A stretch of DNA of 38,392 nt from S5-A14a sp022766365 (lineage in GTDB: Bacteria > Bacillota > Clostridia > Peptostreptococcales > Anaerovoracaceae): NCBI GenBank assembly GCA_050313295.1, contig JBNPLD010000015.1; one strand, written 5' to 3'. The translations under genes were made by a program, and so were the position numbers. The notes under the pieces were generated by a model, which was not told the DNA's origin, ran no database searches, and worked only from the letters and a program-made list of their open reading frames with translations. Positions 1-9,136 of this stretch are shown piece after piece; positions within the stretch are counted from its first letter, which is position 1; each line of letters starts with the position of its first letter.

Positions 1-122
1 ATTATATAAATTTCCAGCTTATGGGAAAATAAAGGGGAAAAGTGGATTTTTTGGGGGTATTGAGTGGCAGTAAAAGTGGCACTTGCGGCTAAAAAAAGAG
101 TTGCCACATACTTCTTTGTCAT
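1..122 (-). CDS. Possible 5' part of a small secreted or membrane protein, running off the window edge
   Basis: On the minus strand an ATG at 120-122 opens a frame of 40 codons that is still open at base 1. The predicted start is MTKKYVATLFLAASATFTAT, a short basic end followed by a hydrophobic stretch, which would suit a signal peptide or membrane anchor. No good ribosome binding site precedes the ATG, and the protein is cut by the window, so this may be chance. I do not recognise the family. The bases from 123 to 350 hold no other convincing gene; they separate this frame from the end of the P-loop gene, which lies on the same strand. Confidence 0.25.
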   Translation of the reverse strand, partial: MTKKYVATLFLAASATFTATQYPQKIHFSPLFSHKLEIYI

Positions 123-350
123 ACTTTGAGGTAAACATTATGAAAGATTGTTCATCGAGACTTTTTAAAAATCATATCTTCAGCTTCAGTGATTATGGTG
201 GAGGGAACTGATTATAGCAGATCTTGATATGTTTTTACTTTTTGAATAAAAACACAAGTTAAGGCATATGTTTCCCAGGCATTATCCAACATATATTACA
301 GAATTATATGATCTTAATAAAAGGGATAGTTTAAGTGGTATGGGAAAAAT

Positions 351-1256
351 TCAAATAGCTCTTTCGAAAAAACCGGATATTCTGTCAAATGATTTCCATA
401 ATTCTGACTTAATGAAATCATCCTCAAAGAGGAATCTCATTTTACTGTCACATTGCAGGACACGTCTATCTTCAAATTTAGGGATATATATTATTTGTCC
501 TCCTGCAAGCATCTTTCGTATGTACTTTTTATCTATCCCGTCCGATGAGGCATTCACAGTCCACATCATATTTCCTCCTTGTTTTCTATAAGTTTCAATT
601 GAACGGATATCGTTGACTCTGTTATGTAGGATAGAATTATTTGGACCGGCTATACCTATGACTAAATCCATTTCCGCAAGGAGGTATTCTTTTCCTAAGC
701 CTCTGCCTAAGTCAAACACTGCCACAGGTGTGGAAATCATTGACTTTAAGGTATCATACGCAGATGATAGCTTTTTGCCTGATATCGAAAATGTGGAGAC
801 GGACAGTGCTGCTCCGAAAAGATATGGGAGGTTTTCTCCCGGAACCATCCAATTGACACCTGACCATGAATTGGATTTTTGCATCTCCGGAAGTATAACT
901 TCTGATTTTGGGGATAAGTTTGGGGATAATTCATCTTTCTCCGAAATCAGTAGACTCGTGAGGACATCTTGAAAAGAGTATCTGTCAAGAAATCTCCCCA
1001 TACCATATCTTTTAAAAAACTGCATATTAGAAGATTCAAAAAACGCCATTTCAATGAAACTAACCTTCGGATCTCCGAAAGCGAAGAAATACCTTTCAGA
1101 TATCCAAACAGATAGTGATGCAGCTATCTCTGTTGTTCCGACATTATTTCCGATACCGACTACTCCGATTTTAACACTAGTATCAAAAGAATTGATTGAA
1201 TTTACGACTTCTCTGTTATCAGATGGATTCATATTATTTGATGTAAGATAATGCAT
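351..1256 (-). CDS. P-loop NTPase-like protein (MinD/ParA/CpaE-like) with a degenerate Walker A
   Basis: A 301-residue protein. Residues about 30-50 read KIGVVGIGNNVGTTEIAASL, which has the layout of the nucleotide loop of MinD/ParA/CpaE-type ATPases, but both lysines expected in the deviant Walker A (KGGxGKT) are absent; the loop is GNNVGTT. A hydrophobic strand ending in an acidic residue, PVAVFDLGRG, sits where a Walker B would be. The rest is not recognisable to me. It follows msrAB on the same strand after 45 bp and may be cotranscribed. No clear Shine-Dalgarno precedes the ATG at 1256; a second in-frame ATG nine codons in (MNPSDN) also lacks one, so the start is uncertain. It may bind nucleotide weakly or act as a scaffold; function unknown. 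Confidence 0.7.
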   Translation of the reverse strand: MHYLTSNNMNPSDNREVVNSINSFDTSVKIGVVGIGNNVGTTEIAASLSVWISERYFFAFGDPKVSFIEMAFFESSNMQFFKRYGMGRFLDRYSFQDVLTSLLISEKDELSPNLSPKSEVILPEMQKSNSWSGVNWMVPGENLPYLFGAALSVSTFSISGKKLSSAYDTLKSMISTPVAVFDLGRGLGKEYLLAEMDLVIGIAGPNNSILHNRVNDIRSIETYRKQGGNMMWTVNASSDGIDKKYIRKMLAGGQIIYIPKFEDRRVLQCDSKMRFLFEDDFIKSELWKSFDRISGFFERAI

Positions 1257-1301
1257 TTAACTCGGTAAGAATAGAGATATGTTTTATTAGCAATTATAGA
1301 T

Positions 1302-2288
1302 CTAATGAACAAGGGGGATATACGCTCCATAGCCTTCACTTTCCATATCTTCGATGGGGATAAAGCGTAATGATGCGCTGTTGATACAGTATCTTAAGCC
1401 ACCCTTATCTGTAGGTCCATCACGGAAAACATGTCCCAGGTGAGAATCAGCCATTTTACTTATAACTTCTACTCTGTCCATTCCATAAGAGTTATCTTCG
1501 TTATATTTCACTGATTTCCACCGGATAGGTTTTGAAAAAGTAGGCCATCCGCAACCGGCATTGTATTTATCCGAAGAGCTGAAAAGAGGCTCCCCGGAAA
1601 CTACATCAACATAGATGCCTTTTTTCCAAAAATCATCGTATATTCCTGTAAATGCCATTTCCGTTGCAGCATTTTGAGTTACTTGGTAAGCTTGTTTTCC
1701 TATCCTGTTAATTAGTGCCTTTTCTCTATCATGTTGTGAAGATATAGTTGATTCGGGCACATGATAAATATCCGGCAGAAGAGATTTATTTGCCAGGGAT
1801 AAATTAATATGGCAATATCCGTCAGGATTCTTGTCAAGATAATCTTGGTGATAGTTTTCAGCCGGATAGAAGTTCTCAAGAGCTTTGATTTCAATAGCAA
1901 AATTGTGACTATCAGGAATGCTCGATATGAGTTTTTGGATTATGCATTCGTCTTCCGGACTCACAAAGTATATACCTGTGCGATATTGTATACCTACATC
2001 GTTACCTTGTTTGTTGATTGTATAAGGATTAACAATGCGCAGATAGTGCAAAATCAATTCCTCTAAAGATATTATTGTTCTATCATATCTGATAGCGACA
2101 GCTTCTGCATGGCCTGTATCACCACCGCAAACTTCCTCATAAGAAGGTTTTGAAGTTTGACCATTTGCATAACCTGTCTCTGTATCCAGCACCCCATCAA
2201 GTCTTTTGAAATACCCTTCAACACCCCAAAAGCAACCTCCTGCCAGGTAGATTTTGCCAATATTTTTTCTGTTACTCATGATATCCAT
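1302..2288 (-). CDS. msrAB: Bifunctional peptide methionine sulfoxide reductase MsrA-MsrB
   Basis: This 328-residue fusion repairs oxidised methionine: the MsrA half reduces the S-sulfoxide and the MsrB half the R-sulfoxide. The MsrA signature GGCFWGVEGYF, with its catalytic cysteine, lies at residues 17-27. The MsrB half shows CGWPTFSKPI and, near the C-terminus, RYCINSASLRF with the catalytic cysteine. The length suits a two-domain A-B fusion. The start is fixed by AGGAGG six bases upstream of the ATG at 2286-2288. No thioredoxin-like domain is attached, so reducing power must come from elsewhere. The protein is cytosolic by sequence, with no signal peptide. The P-loop gene follows on the same strand. 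Confidence 0.97.
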   Translation of the reverse strand: MDIMSNRKNIGKIYLAGGCFWGVEGYFKRLDGVLDTETGYANGQTSKPSYEEVCGGDTGHAEAVAIRYDRTIISLEELILHYLRIVNPYTINKQGNDVGIQYRTGIYFVSPEDECIIQKLISSIPDSHNFAIEIKALENFYPAENYHQDYLDKNPDGYCHINLSLANKSLLPDIYHVPESTISSQHDREKALINRIGKQAYQVTQNAATEMAFTGIYDDFWKKGIYVDVVSGEPLFSSSDKYNAGCGWPTFSKPIRWKSVKYNEDNSYGMDRVEVISKMADSHLGHVFRDGPTDKGGLRYCINSASLRFIPIEDMESEGYGAYIPLVH

Positions 2289-2564
2289 ACGTTACCTCCT
2301 CTAAAATAATATATTCCCGAAAAAGAGGAGGGAAAACTTTTATGGTATCACAAGAGATTAAATAATGACTGAAAAAGACATTATGAAAACATTATGATTG
2401 ATTTACCTGAATAATAGATTATAACCTATGATTATAAATCATTACTTTTCACATTTAGTTTTAGAAGAATCTATATTATAGGTCTCAATTAAATGTCTTG
2501 CATATCGTTGTTTGGTTTTGATAAAATTTGTTCGGCCCATTGAATACGTCATACCGTTCTGTGT

Positions 2565-2613
2565 TGCAATGATTACATTGCATTTTGTTCACCGTGAGTC
2601 GCTACACTCACGG
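2565..2613 (-). repeat. Two perfect short palindromes, candidate right end of the IS200/IS605 remnant
   Basis: CCGTGAGT at 2592-2599 pairs with ACTCACGG at 2606-2613 (6-nt loop), and TGCAATG at 2565-2571 pairs with CATTGCA at 2576-2582 (4-nt loop). They lie 45-95 bp beyond the stop codon of the tnpB-like tail. Single-strand transposons of the IS200/IS605 family end in such subterminal hairpins, which the Y1 transposase binds. The remaining sequence from 2289 to 3056 shows no gene beyond the tnpB remnant. Confidence 0.4.
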
Positions 2614-2657
2614 CAGTATAGATTTAATAGAATTCTCTAAATTAAAATATATACTTC

Positions 2658-2825
2658 TTATACTTTCGCATAAGCACAGACTATTTCTTGTCCCCAAGGG
2701 GATCTGCCCGCTTCAGGCACCGATAACTTGTACCCTACTTCCACCAAGGGAATAGTCGTTGAACCTTCTTCTGTTCGAAGCTTGGCTGCTAGTTGCCCAT
2801 TTGCCTGTTTGCAAGTATTTAGGCT
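2658..2825 (-). pseudogene. Decayed 3' end of an IS200/IS605-type tnpB (RNA-guided nuclease) gene
   Basis: On the minus strand about 55 codons are open, ending at a TAA at 2658-2660. Read in this frame the tail includes TTIPLVEVGYKLSVPEAG, followed by RSPWGQEIVCAYAKV. This resembles the variable C-terminal tails of TnpB proteins, which often end in an EAGSP-like stretch. A stop at 2826-2828 and frame breaks upstream remove the catalytic and zinc-finger parts. The coding strand is full of small hairpins (TGCC/GGCA at 2706-2720 and CCCC/GGGG at 2692-2701), as expected where the tnpB 3' end overlaps its guide RNA. No tnpA or complete tnpB is present. The match is from memory of family tails, so confidence is moderate. 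Confidence 0.45.
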
Positions 2826-3056
2826 TTAACCATGTACAATCTGAGACGTTCTTTCCGCTTTCGCAACGTTCACACTTAGGTCTGTTTCATCCTTATGTTG
2901 TAGTCGTCTTAGCTTTAGGGGTTTCTAGCAATTCAGGCAGTATCAGTTGTCACTTCTATATATAAAATGAGCAATTAATAACATTTGAAAATTTATCGTT
3001 CCTCATTCACAATTGAAGGACAACGCATACAGGTTTCCCTATATGTTGACTAACAT

Positions 3057-3311
3057 TTAATCAAAGACGACGGTTTGATTAGCAACCGATTCTATCCTGT
3101 CCATATTCAAAAAACAACCATCCATGCAACGATAAAATGAATTGTAAAGCAATGGCTCCAGTTGGTCCATTTTTCCATAATACCAATATTCATTAGTATC
3201 GGTCACAACATTTATCTTTCTGTTAAATCTCTCAATTTTCAAGATGTCATCTTGTCTGATATTGGCACAGACTTGCCTGGACACTATTGGAATTTTATCT
3301 GGGTCTGTCAT
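3057..3311 (-). CDS. Stand-alone LytTR DNA-binding domain protein
   Basis: This 84-residue protein is essentially one LytTR domain: DDILKIERFNRKINVVTDTN, a GKMDQLEPLL helix, and FYRCMDGCFLNMDRIESV, matching the family pattern of a beta strand with an I.yie core and a late SFxRxHxSfLVN-like segment. LytTR domains bind DNA direct repeats and usually sit behind a response receiver; no receiver or membrane helix is present here, so the input signal is not visible. AGGAGG at 3325-3330 lies 13 bases from this ATG but only six bases from an out-of-frame ATG at 3316-3318 that opens a seven-codon frame overlapping the gene start. The gene is divergent from sbcD. Confidence 0.75.
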   Translation of the reverse strand: MTDPDKIPIVSRQVCANIRQDDILKIERFNRKINVVTDTNEYWYYGKMDQLEPLLYNSFYRCMDGCFLNMDRIESVANQTVVFD

Positions 3312-3435
3312 TATCCATTGTACACCTCCTGTTTATTTCTGGAAATATATCTTATAGATTGATTATACAACAAAAAATAGAATTATCGCGGATGTTTTAT
3401 ATGACAAAAATACAAAAAATTGTAAAAAAAAGTAA

Positions 3436-3463
3436 TTGCAATAGTCGAAGAATGGCGTATAAT
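3436..3463 (+). promoter_or_regulatory. Sigma-70-type promoter, probably for sbcDC
   Basis: TTGCAA at 3436-3441 and TATAAT at 3458-3463 are separated by 16 bp. Transcription would start near 3470, giving a leader of about 147 nt before sbcD. I see no terminator or riboswitch in that leader. Confidence 0.6.
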
Positions 3464-3616
3464 AGAAATCAGAACAAGTGTTTGGAAATTGCTTTGCTTA
3501 AAATGATTTCCGTAAGTAAATGTAGTGTGTCATTTGTTATACATATACTTTAGGGATAATTCCATTATCATCGGACGAATATAACGTTAGGTGAATAATA
3601 AAAAGGATGTTAGAAG

Positions 3617-4762
3617 ATGAAATTAGCACATATAGCAGATCTTCATATTGGAAAGAAGCTTAACGATTTTTCTCTAATTGATAACCAATGTGATGTGTTA
3701 AGACAAATTGTCGATTGGGTCAACAGATTAAATCTTGATGGTATAATGATAGCAGGAGATGTATATGATACTACTTTTCCAACTATTGAGGCGGTGGAAC
3801 TTCTTGATGAATTTCTCACAGAGCTGTCCGAGTTGAAAGTGCATATTTTCATTATAGGCGGCAATCATGATTCCCAACAGAGATTGTCATTCGGTGCAAG
3901 GATTTTGGAAAAAAGCGCCATTCATATATCATCGGTCTTTAACGGAAATGTGGACAAGGTAGTGCTTTCGGATGAATATGGTGATTTGAATTTTTATTTA
4001 CTTCCTTATATCAGGCCGATTCATGTGCGCAAAGCATATGAAGATTTCAAAGGCGAGGGATTTACAGAAGCCATCAGATACGTTTTGAATAAGATAAATC
4101 CGGATATTTCGAAGAGGAATATATTAATATGTCATCAATTTGTGACAGGTGCTGCTACTTCAGAGTCCGAAGAAATTTATGTGGGCGGCAGTGAAAATGT
4201 TGACTTCACACTGTTTGACAAATTTGATTATGTGGCTCTGGGACATCTTCACAAGCCTCAGTTTGTAGGTCGTGAGACTGTGAGGTATGCAGGGACACCC
4301 TTGAAGTATTCATTCTCAGAAGCAGGTCATACAAAAACGATGACCGTAGTAGATATAAGAGAAAAAGGAAATATACACATTGAGGAAATGCCTTTGGAAG
4401 CCAAACAAGACTTATTTGAATTGAAAGGATCGTTTACTCAGCTGACATCTCCGGAATTTAGAGAAACGGTAGATAGAAATGCTTTCATCAGGGTAACGCT
4501 TACCGATGAAACTATAATCAGTAATGGAATAAGTGAGTTGCGCAAATACTATCCATACATTTTGAGTTTGGGATATGACAACTCCATGACCAGGCATGAT
4601 AGTAAAGTGAAAGCCGCAAATATTTCTGAATCACTCAATCCACTGAAGATGATAGAAGATTTATTCAGGGGGCAAAACAATCGAGAAATGAATGAAGCCG
4701 AGCGGAAGATAGTAACGGAGCTTGTTGACAGAGTGTGGAGGCATGAATATGAAGCCGATTAA
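3617..4762 (+). CDS. sbcD: SbcD, nuclease subunit of the SbcCD double-strand exonuclease
   Basis: SbcD is the Mre11-type phosphoesterase subunit that, with SbcC, cuts hairpins and processes blocked DNA ends. All metal-binding motifs of the calcineurin-like fold are visible in the 381-residue protein: ADLHIGK (residues 7-13), AGDVYD (46-51), GGNHDS (81-86), a CHQF motif, and GHLHKPQ. The length is typical. Its stop overlaps the start of sbcC, which indicates translational coupling. A possible ribosome site (AAGGAT) lies a little upstream of the ATG at 3617. Confidence 0.97.
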   Translation: MKLAHIADLHIGKKLNDFSLIDNQCDVLRQIVDWVNRLNLDGIMIAGDVYDTTFPTIEAVELLDEFLTELSELKVHIFIIGGNHDSQQRLSFGARILEKSAIHISSVFNGNVDKVVLSDEYGDLNFYLLPYIRPIHVRKAYEDFKGEGFTEAIRYVLNKINPDISKRNILICHQFVTGAATSESEEIYVGGSENVDFTLFDKFDYVALGHLHKPQFVGRETVRYAGTPLKYSFSEAGHTKTMTVVDIREKGNIHIEEMPLEAKQDLFELKGSFTQLTSPEFRETVDRNAFIRVTLTDETIISNGISELRKYYPYILSLGYDNSMTRHDSKVKAANISESLNPLKMIEDLFRGQNNREMNEAERKIVTELVDRVWRHEYEAD

Positions 4763-7727
4763 ACTAATTTTATCTGCATATGGACCTTTCCCGGATCGTA
4801 TCGAAATCGACTTCGAAAAATTAGGGGAAGATGGAGTTTTTTTGGTGTCAGGAGCTACAGGGTCAGGGAAAACTACTATTTTTGACGGTATCGTCTATGC
4901 TCTTTATGGAACTGCAAGTGGAAACCTTAGAACTCCCGGTATGATGAGATCTACCTATGCAAAGCCATCGGTCAAAACCTATGCAGAGCTGACATTTAAA
5001 AGCAATGGCAGAGTCTATCGAATTTATAGGAAACCGGAGCAGTCAGTAGAAAAGTTAAGAGGAGAGGGCTTTACAACAAGTCCTTATGAAGTTTCTCTCG
5101 AAGTGGTAGGTGAAAAAACTGTTCCATACACTAAGAAAAGAGAAGTGGATGAGCAGGTTAGAAATATTATCGGCCTGGATGCAAATCAATTCAGGCAGGT
5201 TACAATGATTGCCCAGGGAGAATTCCTAAAAGTCCTGAATTCTACTACGGAAGAAAGAATAGCAATATTCAGTAAAGTGTTTAAAACCGGTAATTATAGG
5301 TCAATACAGGAAGAACTTAAGGGTGAATTAAAGAAGCGTATAGAGTCAGTAAATCAAATGGAGAATAAACTTTCTGAGGCCTTTCTCAAAACAATTAATA
5401 AGGCAAGGCCGCAGAGCTCGGGTTATCAGAAGCTGTCCGAGGAACAAGGAAAAGTCGATATATTCTCAGATACGAATTTAAATCAAGATAGTTTTCAGAA
5501 TTTATCAATAGACGAAAAGAAGAATTTGATAGAGAAACTCTTGCTGGAAGACCGTGATGAATTGAAAATATTGGAGGCAAATCAAGGAGAAATCAAAAAG
5601 TTAAATGCCGATACACTTTCAGAACGAATAAAGCTTGAGAAAGTCATCGAACAGTTTGCAGAACTGGAAAAATCACGTATAGACCGAGAACTGATAGTAA
5701 AGAGAAAAAAAGAATTTGAAGATGAGTTAGCTATTGTACCGGCTCGTAAAGAGGAACTGGAGAAACTTAAGAAACAGATAACTTCTCTTGAGATAGAAAA
5801 GCCACGTTACCGGAATATAGCTGATCGAAGGAATGACCTTGCTGAAAAGGCTGAATCTTTGAGCACTCTTAAATCTTGTATAGATGATTTATCAGAATAT
5901 ATAAGCGTGTTGACGAATAAATCAGAGATAAAAACCGATGAAGTTAAGAAATTAGAAAAAAAGGCGTCAACAAAAAGTGATATTGCCGGAGGAATAACTG
6001 CAGTAGAATCCTTATATAGGTCTGTTGATGATTTTTTGAATAATTATAACCGATGGGAAGGATTTGAAAAGGAATATATCAAAGAGTCTGATGTTTTTCT
6101 AAAAATAGACGCTTATTATAAAGAATACCAAGCTTTTGTCAATGAACTTGAAAGCGGATATCTGAAGCAACAGGCCGGTATACTTGCGAAGAATCTTGAT
6201 GAAGGAAAGCCATGTCCTGTCTGCGGATCTATACATCACCCCGTGCTTGCACGTATTCCCGGGAAAGAAATCATCAAAGAAGATATTGATATTGCTGAAG
6301 AAAAGCAAAGATCCATTGAACAGGAGAGGAATGATACCCACAGTAAGGTATCAAATTTAAAAGGAAGGGCGGATGCTTCATGCAATCAGACAAAAATGAT
6401 GTTTGAAAAATTGCAAGAAGAGATTGGTACGTTTGATATAACAAATACAGGAAGGACACTTCTAGAAAATATTCATGACGATTTTTATAAGAATGCTTTA
6501 GCGAAAAGTATGACTGATATTGAGACGCTAAGTAAATCGGACAATGACTTTAAAGGTGGTGATTTAAAGCAAATTAATACGGATGAGTATCGAAACCTGA
6601 AAGAGAATCTTAATCTTTTGCTTAAAGTTTTGAAGTCAGAGCTTTGTAACATTGATAAAGCTGAAAAATCTATTCAAAACATAAGAAAGGAAATTCGGAA
6701 TTTAGAGGGACAAATTCAGGAACTGAAAACTAAATTTCATGATCAAAAAGACAAATATAATCAGTTAGTAGGGGAGTATAACAACTCCTCCGAAGATTTG
6801 AAATATGCTTTGGAAAATATGGAATTTAGCGGATTGGATGAACTGAATGCCAGGATTGAAGAATTGAGGGCCGGAGAAAAAGAAATAAATGAGGAGATAG
6901 ATAGAATCTCCGAACTGGCCGATACATTGAATAAAGAGTGGAACAGGGCAGAGGGACGATACATCACAATAAAAAGACTGACCGAAGATAGAGATGAAAT
7001 TACTGTTAGAGAAAATCTCAACAAATCTTCCAGGATAATCTTAGAAACTGATGCTCAGATTCAGCAGATAGAAAAGAAAATAAGGCTTATGAATACCATT
7101 GTTGAAGATGAAAAGGAAGCTTTGGAAGAGTTTAAATGCATTATGCCTAATCTTGAAGCGGCGAAAAAAATCAGAGATATATATGCTAACCTTTCCGCAA
7201 CATGCAACGGGGATTTGCTCGGTAAAGAAAAAATTCAGCTGGAGACTTTCGTGCAAATTGCTTTTTTAGACAGTATTCTTGTTCGTGCTAACAGCAGACT
7301 ATTGAAAATGACAAATGGCAGGTACAAGCTTGTAAGGCAAAAAACTCCCATGAGTCGGAGAAGTCAAACAGGTCTGGATCTTGATGTACACGATTTAAGT
7401 AACGATACTTACAGAAGTACAAGGTCTCTTTCCGGCGGAGAATCATTTCAGGCATCTTTGTGTCTTGCCCTCGGACTTGCAGACGAAATACAGAGCTCGT
7501 CAGGAGGGATTGCAATAGAAACCATGTTCATAGATGAGGGTTTTGGAACCTTGGATTCTACAGCATTGAAGAATGCAGTGAATAATTTAATAGATTTAAG
7601 CAAAGGCAATAAGATGATCGGGATAATTTCCCACGTGGACTACATTTATCAGAGGATTCCGAGGAGAATTGCTGTAAAAAAAAATCTTGAAGGTGGAAGT
7701 ACGGTTGATATACAAATAGATTCGTAA
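4749..7727 (+). CDS. sbcC: SbcC, SMC-like ATPase subunit of SbcCD
   Basis: The Rad50-type partner of SbcD. Walker A GATGSGKT lies at residues 35-42, a long charged coiled coil follows, the zinc hook CPVC is at residues 489-492, the ABC signature LSGGES is at 894-899, and Walker B MFIDEGFGTLD comes after it. Two protomers dimerise through the hook and the ATPase heads. I place the start at the ATG at 4749, seven bases after TGGAGG (4736-4741), giving 992 residues starting MKPIKLILSA; an earlier in-frame start at 4722 lacks a ribosome site. The gene overlaps sbcD by 14 bp. No broken motif is seen. Confidence 0.97.
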   Translation: MKPIKLILSAYGPFPDRIEIDFEKLGEDGVFLVSGATGSGKTTIFDGIVYALYGTASGNLRTPGMMRSTYAKPSVKTYAELTFKSNGRVYRIYRKPEQSVEKLRGEGFTTSPYEVSLEVVGEKTVPYTKKREVDEQVRNIIGLDANQFRQVTMIAQGEFLKVLNSTTEERIAIFSKVFKTGNYRSIQEELKGELKKRIESVNQMENKLSEAFLKTINKARPQSSGYQKLSEEQGKVDIFSDTNLNQDSFQNLSIDEKKNLIEKLLLEDRDELKILEANQGEIKKLNADTLSERIKLEKVIEQFAELEKSRIDRELIVKRKKEFEDELAIVPARKEELEKLKKQITSLEIEKPRYRNIADRRNDLAEKAESLSTLKSCIDDLSEYISVLTNKSEIKTDEVKKLEKKASTKSDIAGGITAVESLYRSVDDFLNNYNRWEGFEKEYIKESDVFLKIDAYYKEYQAFVNELESGYLKQQAGILAKNLDEGKPCPVCGSIHHPVLARIPGKEIIKEDIDIAEEKQRSIEQERNDTHSKVSNLKGRADASCNQTKMMFEKLQEEIGTFDITNTGRTLLENIHDDFYKNALAKSMTDIETLSKSDNDFKGGDLKQINTDEYRNLKENLNLLLKVLKSELCNIDKAEKSIQNIRKEIRNLEGQIQELKTKFHDQKDKYNQLVGEYNNSSEDLKYALENMEFSGLDELNARIEELRAGEKEINEEIDRISELADTLNKEWNRAEGRYITIKRLTEDRDEITVRENLNKSSRIILETDAQIQQIEKKIRLMNTIVEDEKEALEEFKCIMPNLEAAKKIRDIYANLSATCNGDLLGKEKIQLETFVQIAFLDSILVRANSRLLKMTNGRYKLVRQKTPMSRRSQTGLDLDVHDLSNDTYRSTRSLSGGESFQASLCLALGLADEIQSSSGGIAIETMFIDEGFGTLDSTALKNAVNNLIDLSKGNKMIGIISHVDYIYQRIPRRIAVKKNLEGGSTVDIQIDS

Positions 7728-7774
7728 TTCAGCAATCTATAAGATTTGATGTCGGACAGTTAGAGGGAAGATCA

Positions 7775-8992
7775 ATGGTTTTGTTCATTAGATGGATAAT
7801 TTCTATCGCCATAGCGTATATATGCGGAAAAATAATTTCTAAGCTGAAGTTGCCGTCTCTTTTGGGATGGCTTATAGCCGGAATGGCTCTGGGACCTTAT
7901 GCACTTGATATCATGAGCAATCAACTCATAGAAAACGAGTTGTACCATGTCATATTAAAAGTTCTGGAGTGCGGCGTCGGTTTAATGATCGGAACGGAGT
8001 TGGTTTTCAATAAGTTAAAGAAATATGGAAAAGCACTTGTTGTTACTACAGTAGTTCAATCAGTCGGGACATATGTTTTTGTCTCTTTAGTTTTTTCTCT
8101 GATTTTTATGACGATGAATATACCGTTATATTTAGGATTTATATTTGGAGGGGTCGCTCCGGCTCCGGCTCCGGCTCTGTCAATCGTACAGGAGTTTAAA
8201 ACCTCCGGACCGGTGACGAGGACTCTTGTGCCAATGGCAGCTATGGATGATGTCGTAGGAGTGATTTGCTTTTTCACCACTATTTCTTTTGTTGTAATGA
8301 AGGCTTCTGATGGGAATTTATCGTTTTAGATAGTTCCGGTGATGATAGTTCTTCCTCTGATAATAGGTATTATCACCGGGATTCCGACGGGATTTTTATT
8401 TAGGAAGTTTAAATCAAGATTGGCGGTATTGACTATATTGATAATTATGATTGGCGCTACAGCTGCTATGGGATTTTTTCTCAACGGATTGATGCCTGCA
8501 CCGGTTTTAAATTATATGCTGATGGGAATGTCATTTTCAGCGATATTTTCAAATATGGTAAGTGAGGAAGTTCTTCAGAATATAACAGAATATTTTGACC
8601 CGATTCTTTCTTTCTCGATGATTGTAGTTATCGCTAACTTAGGAGTGCCTCTTGATTATAAGGCTATTGGGGGAGCAGGTATATTTACAGTTGTGTATAT
8701 AATCTCAAGGAGCATTGGCAAGTATTTTGGGGCCAGACTTGGGGCAAAAATTAGCAATATGCCAATGGAGGTTCAAAAATATCTGGGATTTACGCTTCTT
8801 CCTCATTCCGGAGTGTCATTGGTTTTTACAGGAATAGCCGTTTCTGCCTTAGGAAAGTCACACCATGAATATGCAGTAATCATACAGGGTACAATAGCTG
8901 CTGCTGCAGTCATAAATGAGATCATAGCAGTGATTATTGCTAAAAAGGGTTTTGAATGGGCAGGAGAGATAGGGAACAGACGGAGCAGTTAA
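7775..8992 (+). pseudogene. Cation/proton antiporter (CPA/Kef-like) interrupted by one in-frame TAG codon
   Basis: Two consecutive reading frames, 7775-8329 (184 codons) and 8339-8992 (217 codons), are in the same phase and separated only by a TAG at 8327-8329. Read through, they make one membrane protein of about 405 residues, a normal length for a monovalent cation/proton antiporter. The N-terminal half has SLLGWLIAGMALGPYAL and the family's paired aspartates in MAAMDDVVGV. The C-terminal half has five or six further membrane segments. A single C-to-T change at a CAG glutamine codon would explain the stop. GAGGGA precedes the ATG. It follows sbcC by 47 bp. The gene may be a recent pseudogene, may be read through at low level, or the base may be a sequencing error. 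Confidence 0.85.
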
Positions 8993-9008
8993 ACAGAAAT
9001 TACAAATG

Positions 9009-9055
9009 AAAAGACCGGCTGCGTGTGAACGGCAAGGAAAGCAACCGGTCTTTTT
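9009..9055 (+). terminator. Rho-independent terminator after the antiporter, possibly bidirectional
   Basis: AAAAGACCGG (9009-9018) pairs with CCGGTCTTTT (9045-9054) and runs into T bases. The mirror strand also carries T-rich flanks, so it may also end the convergent flavodoxin operon. Confidence 0.85.
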
Positions 9056-9136
9056 CGGAAAGAAGTTATAATAATTAACTTTCTGAGAGGTTAGTAAATT
9101 TCGTATTTTAATTATGTAATATCCGATTTGGTATAT

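Noticed and set aside
8327..8329. TAG in the antiporter as a pyrrolysine codon
   Set aside because: TAG is used as an ordinary stop elsewhere in the window (for example uvrC), no pyl genes are seen, and antiporters are not known pyrrolysine proteins.
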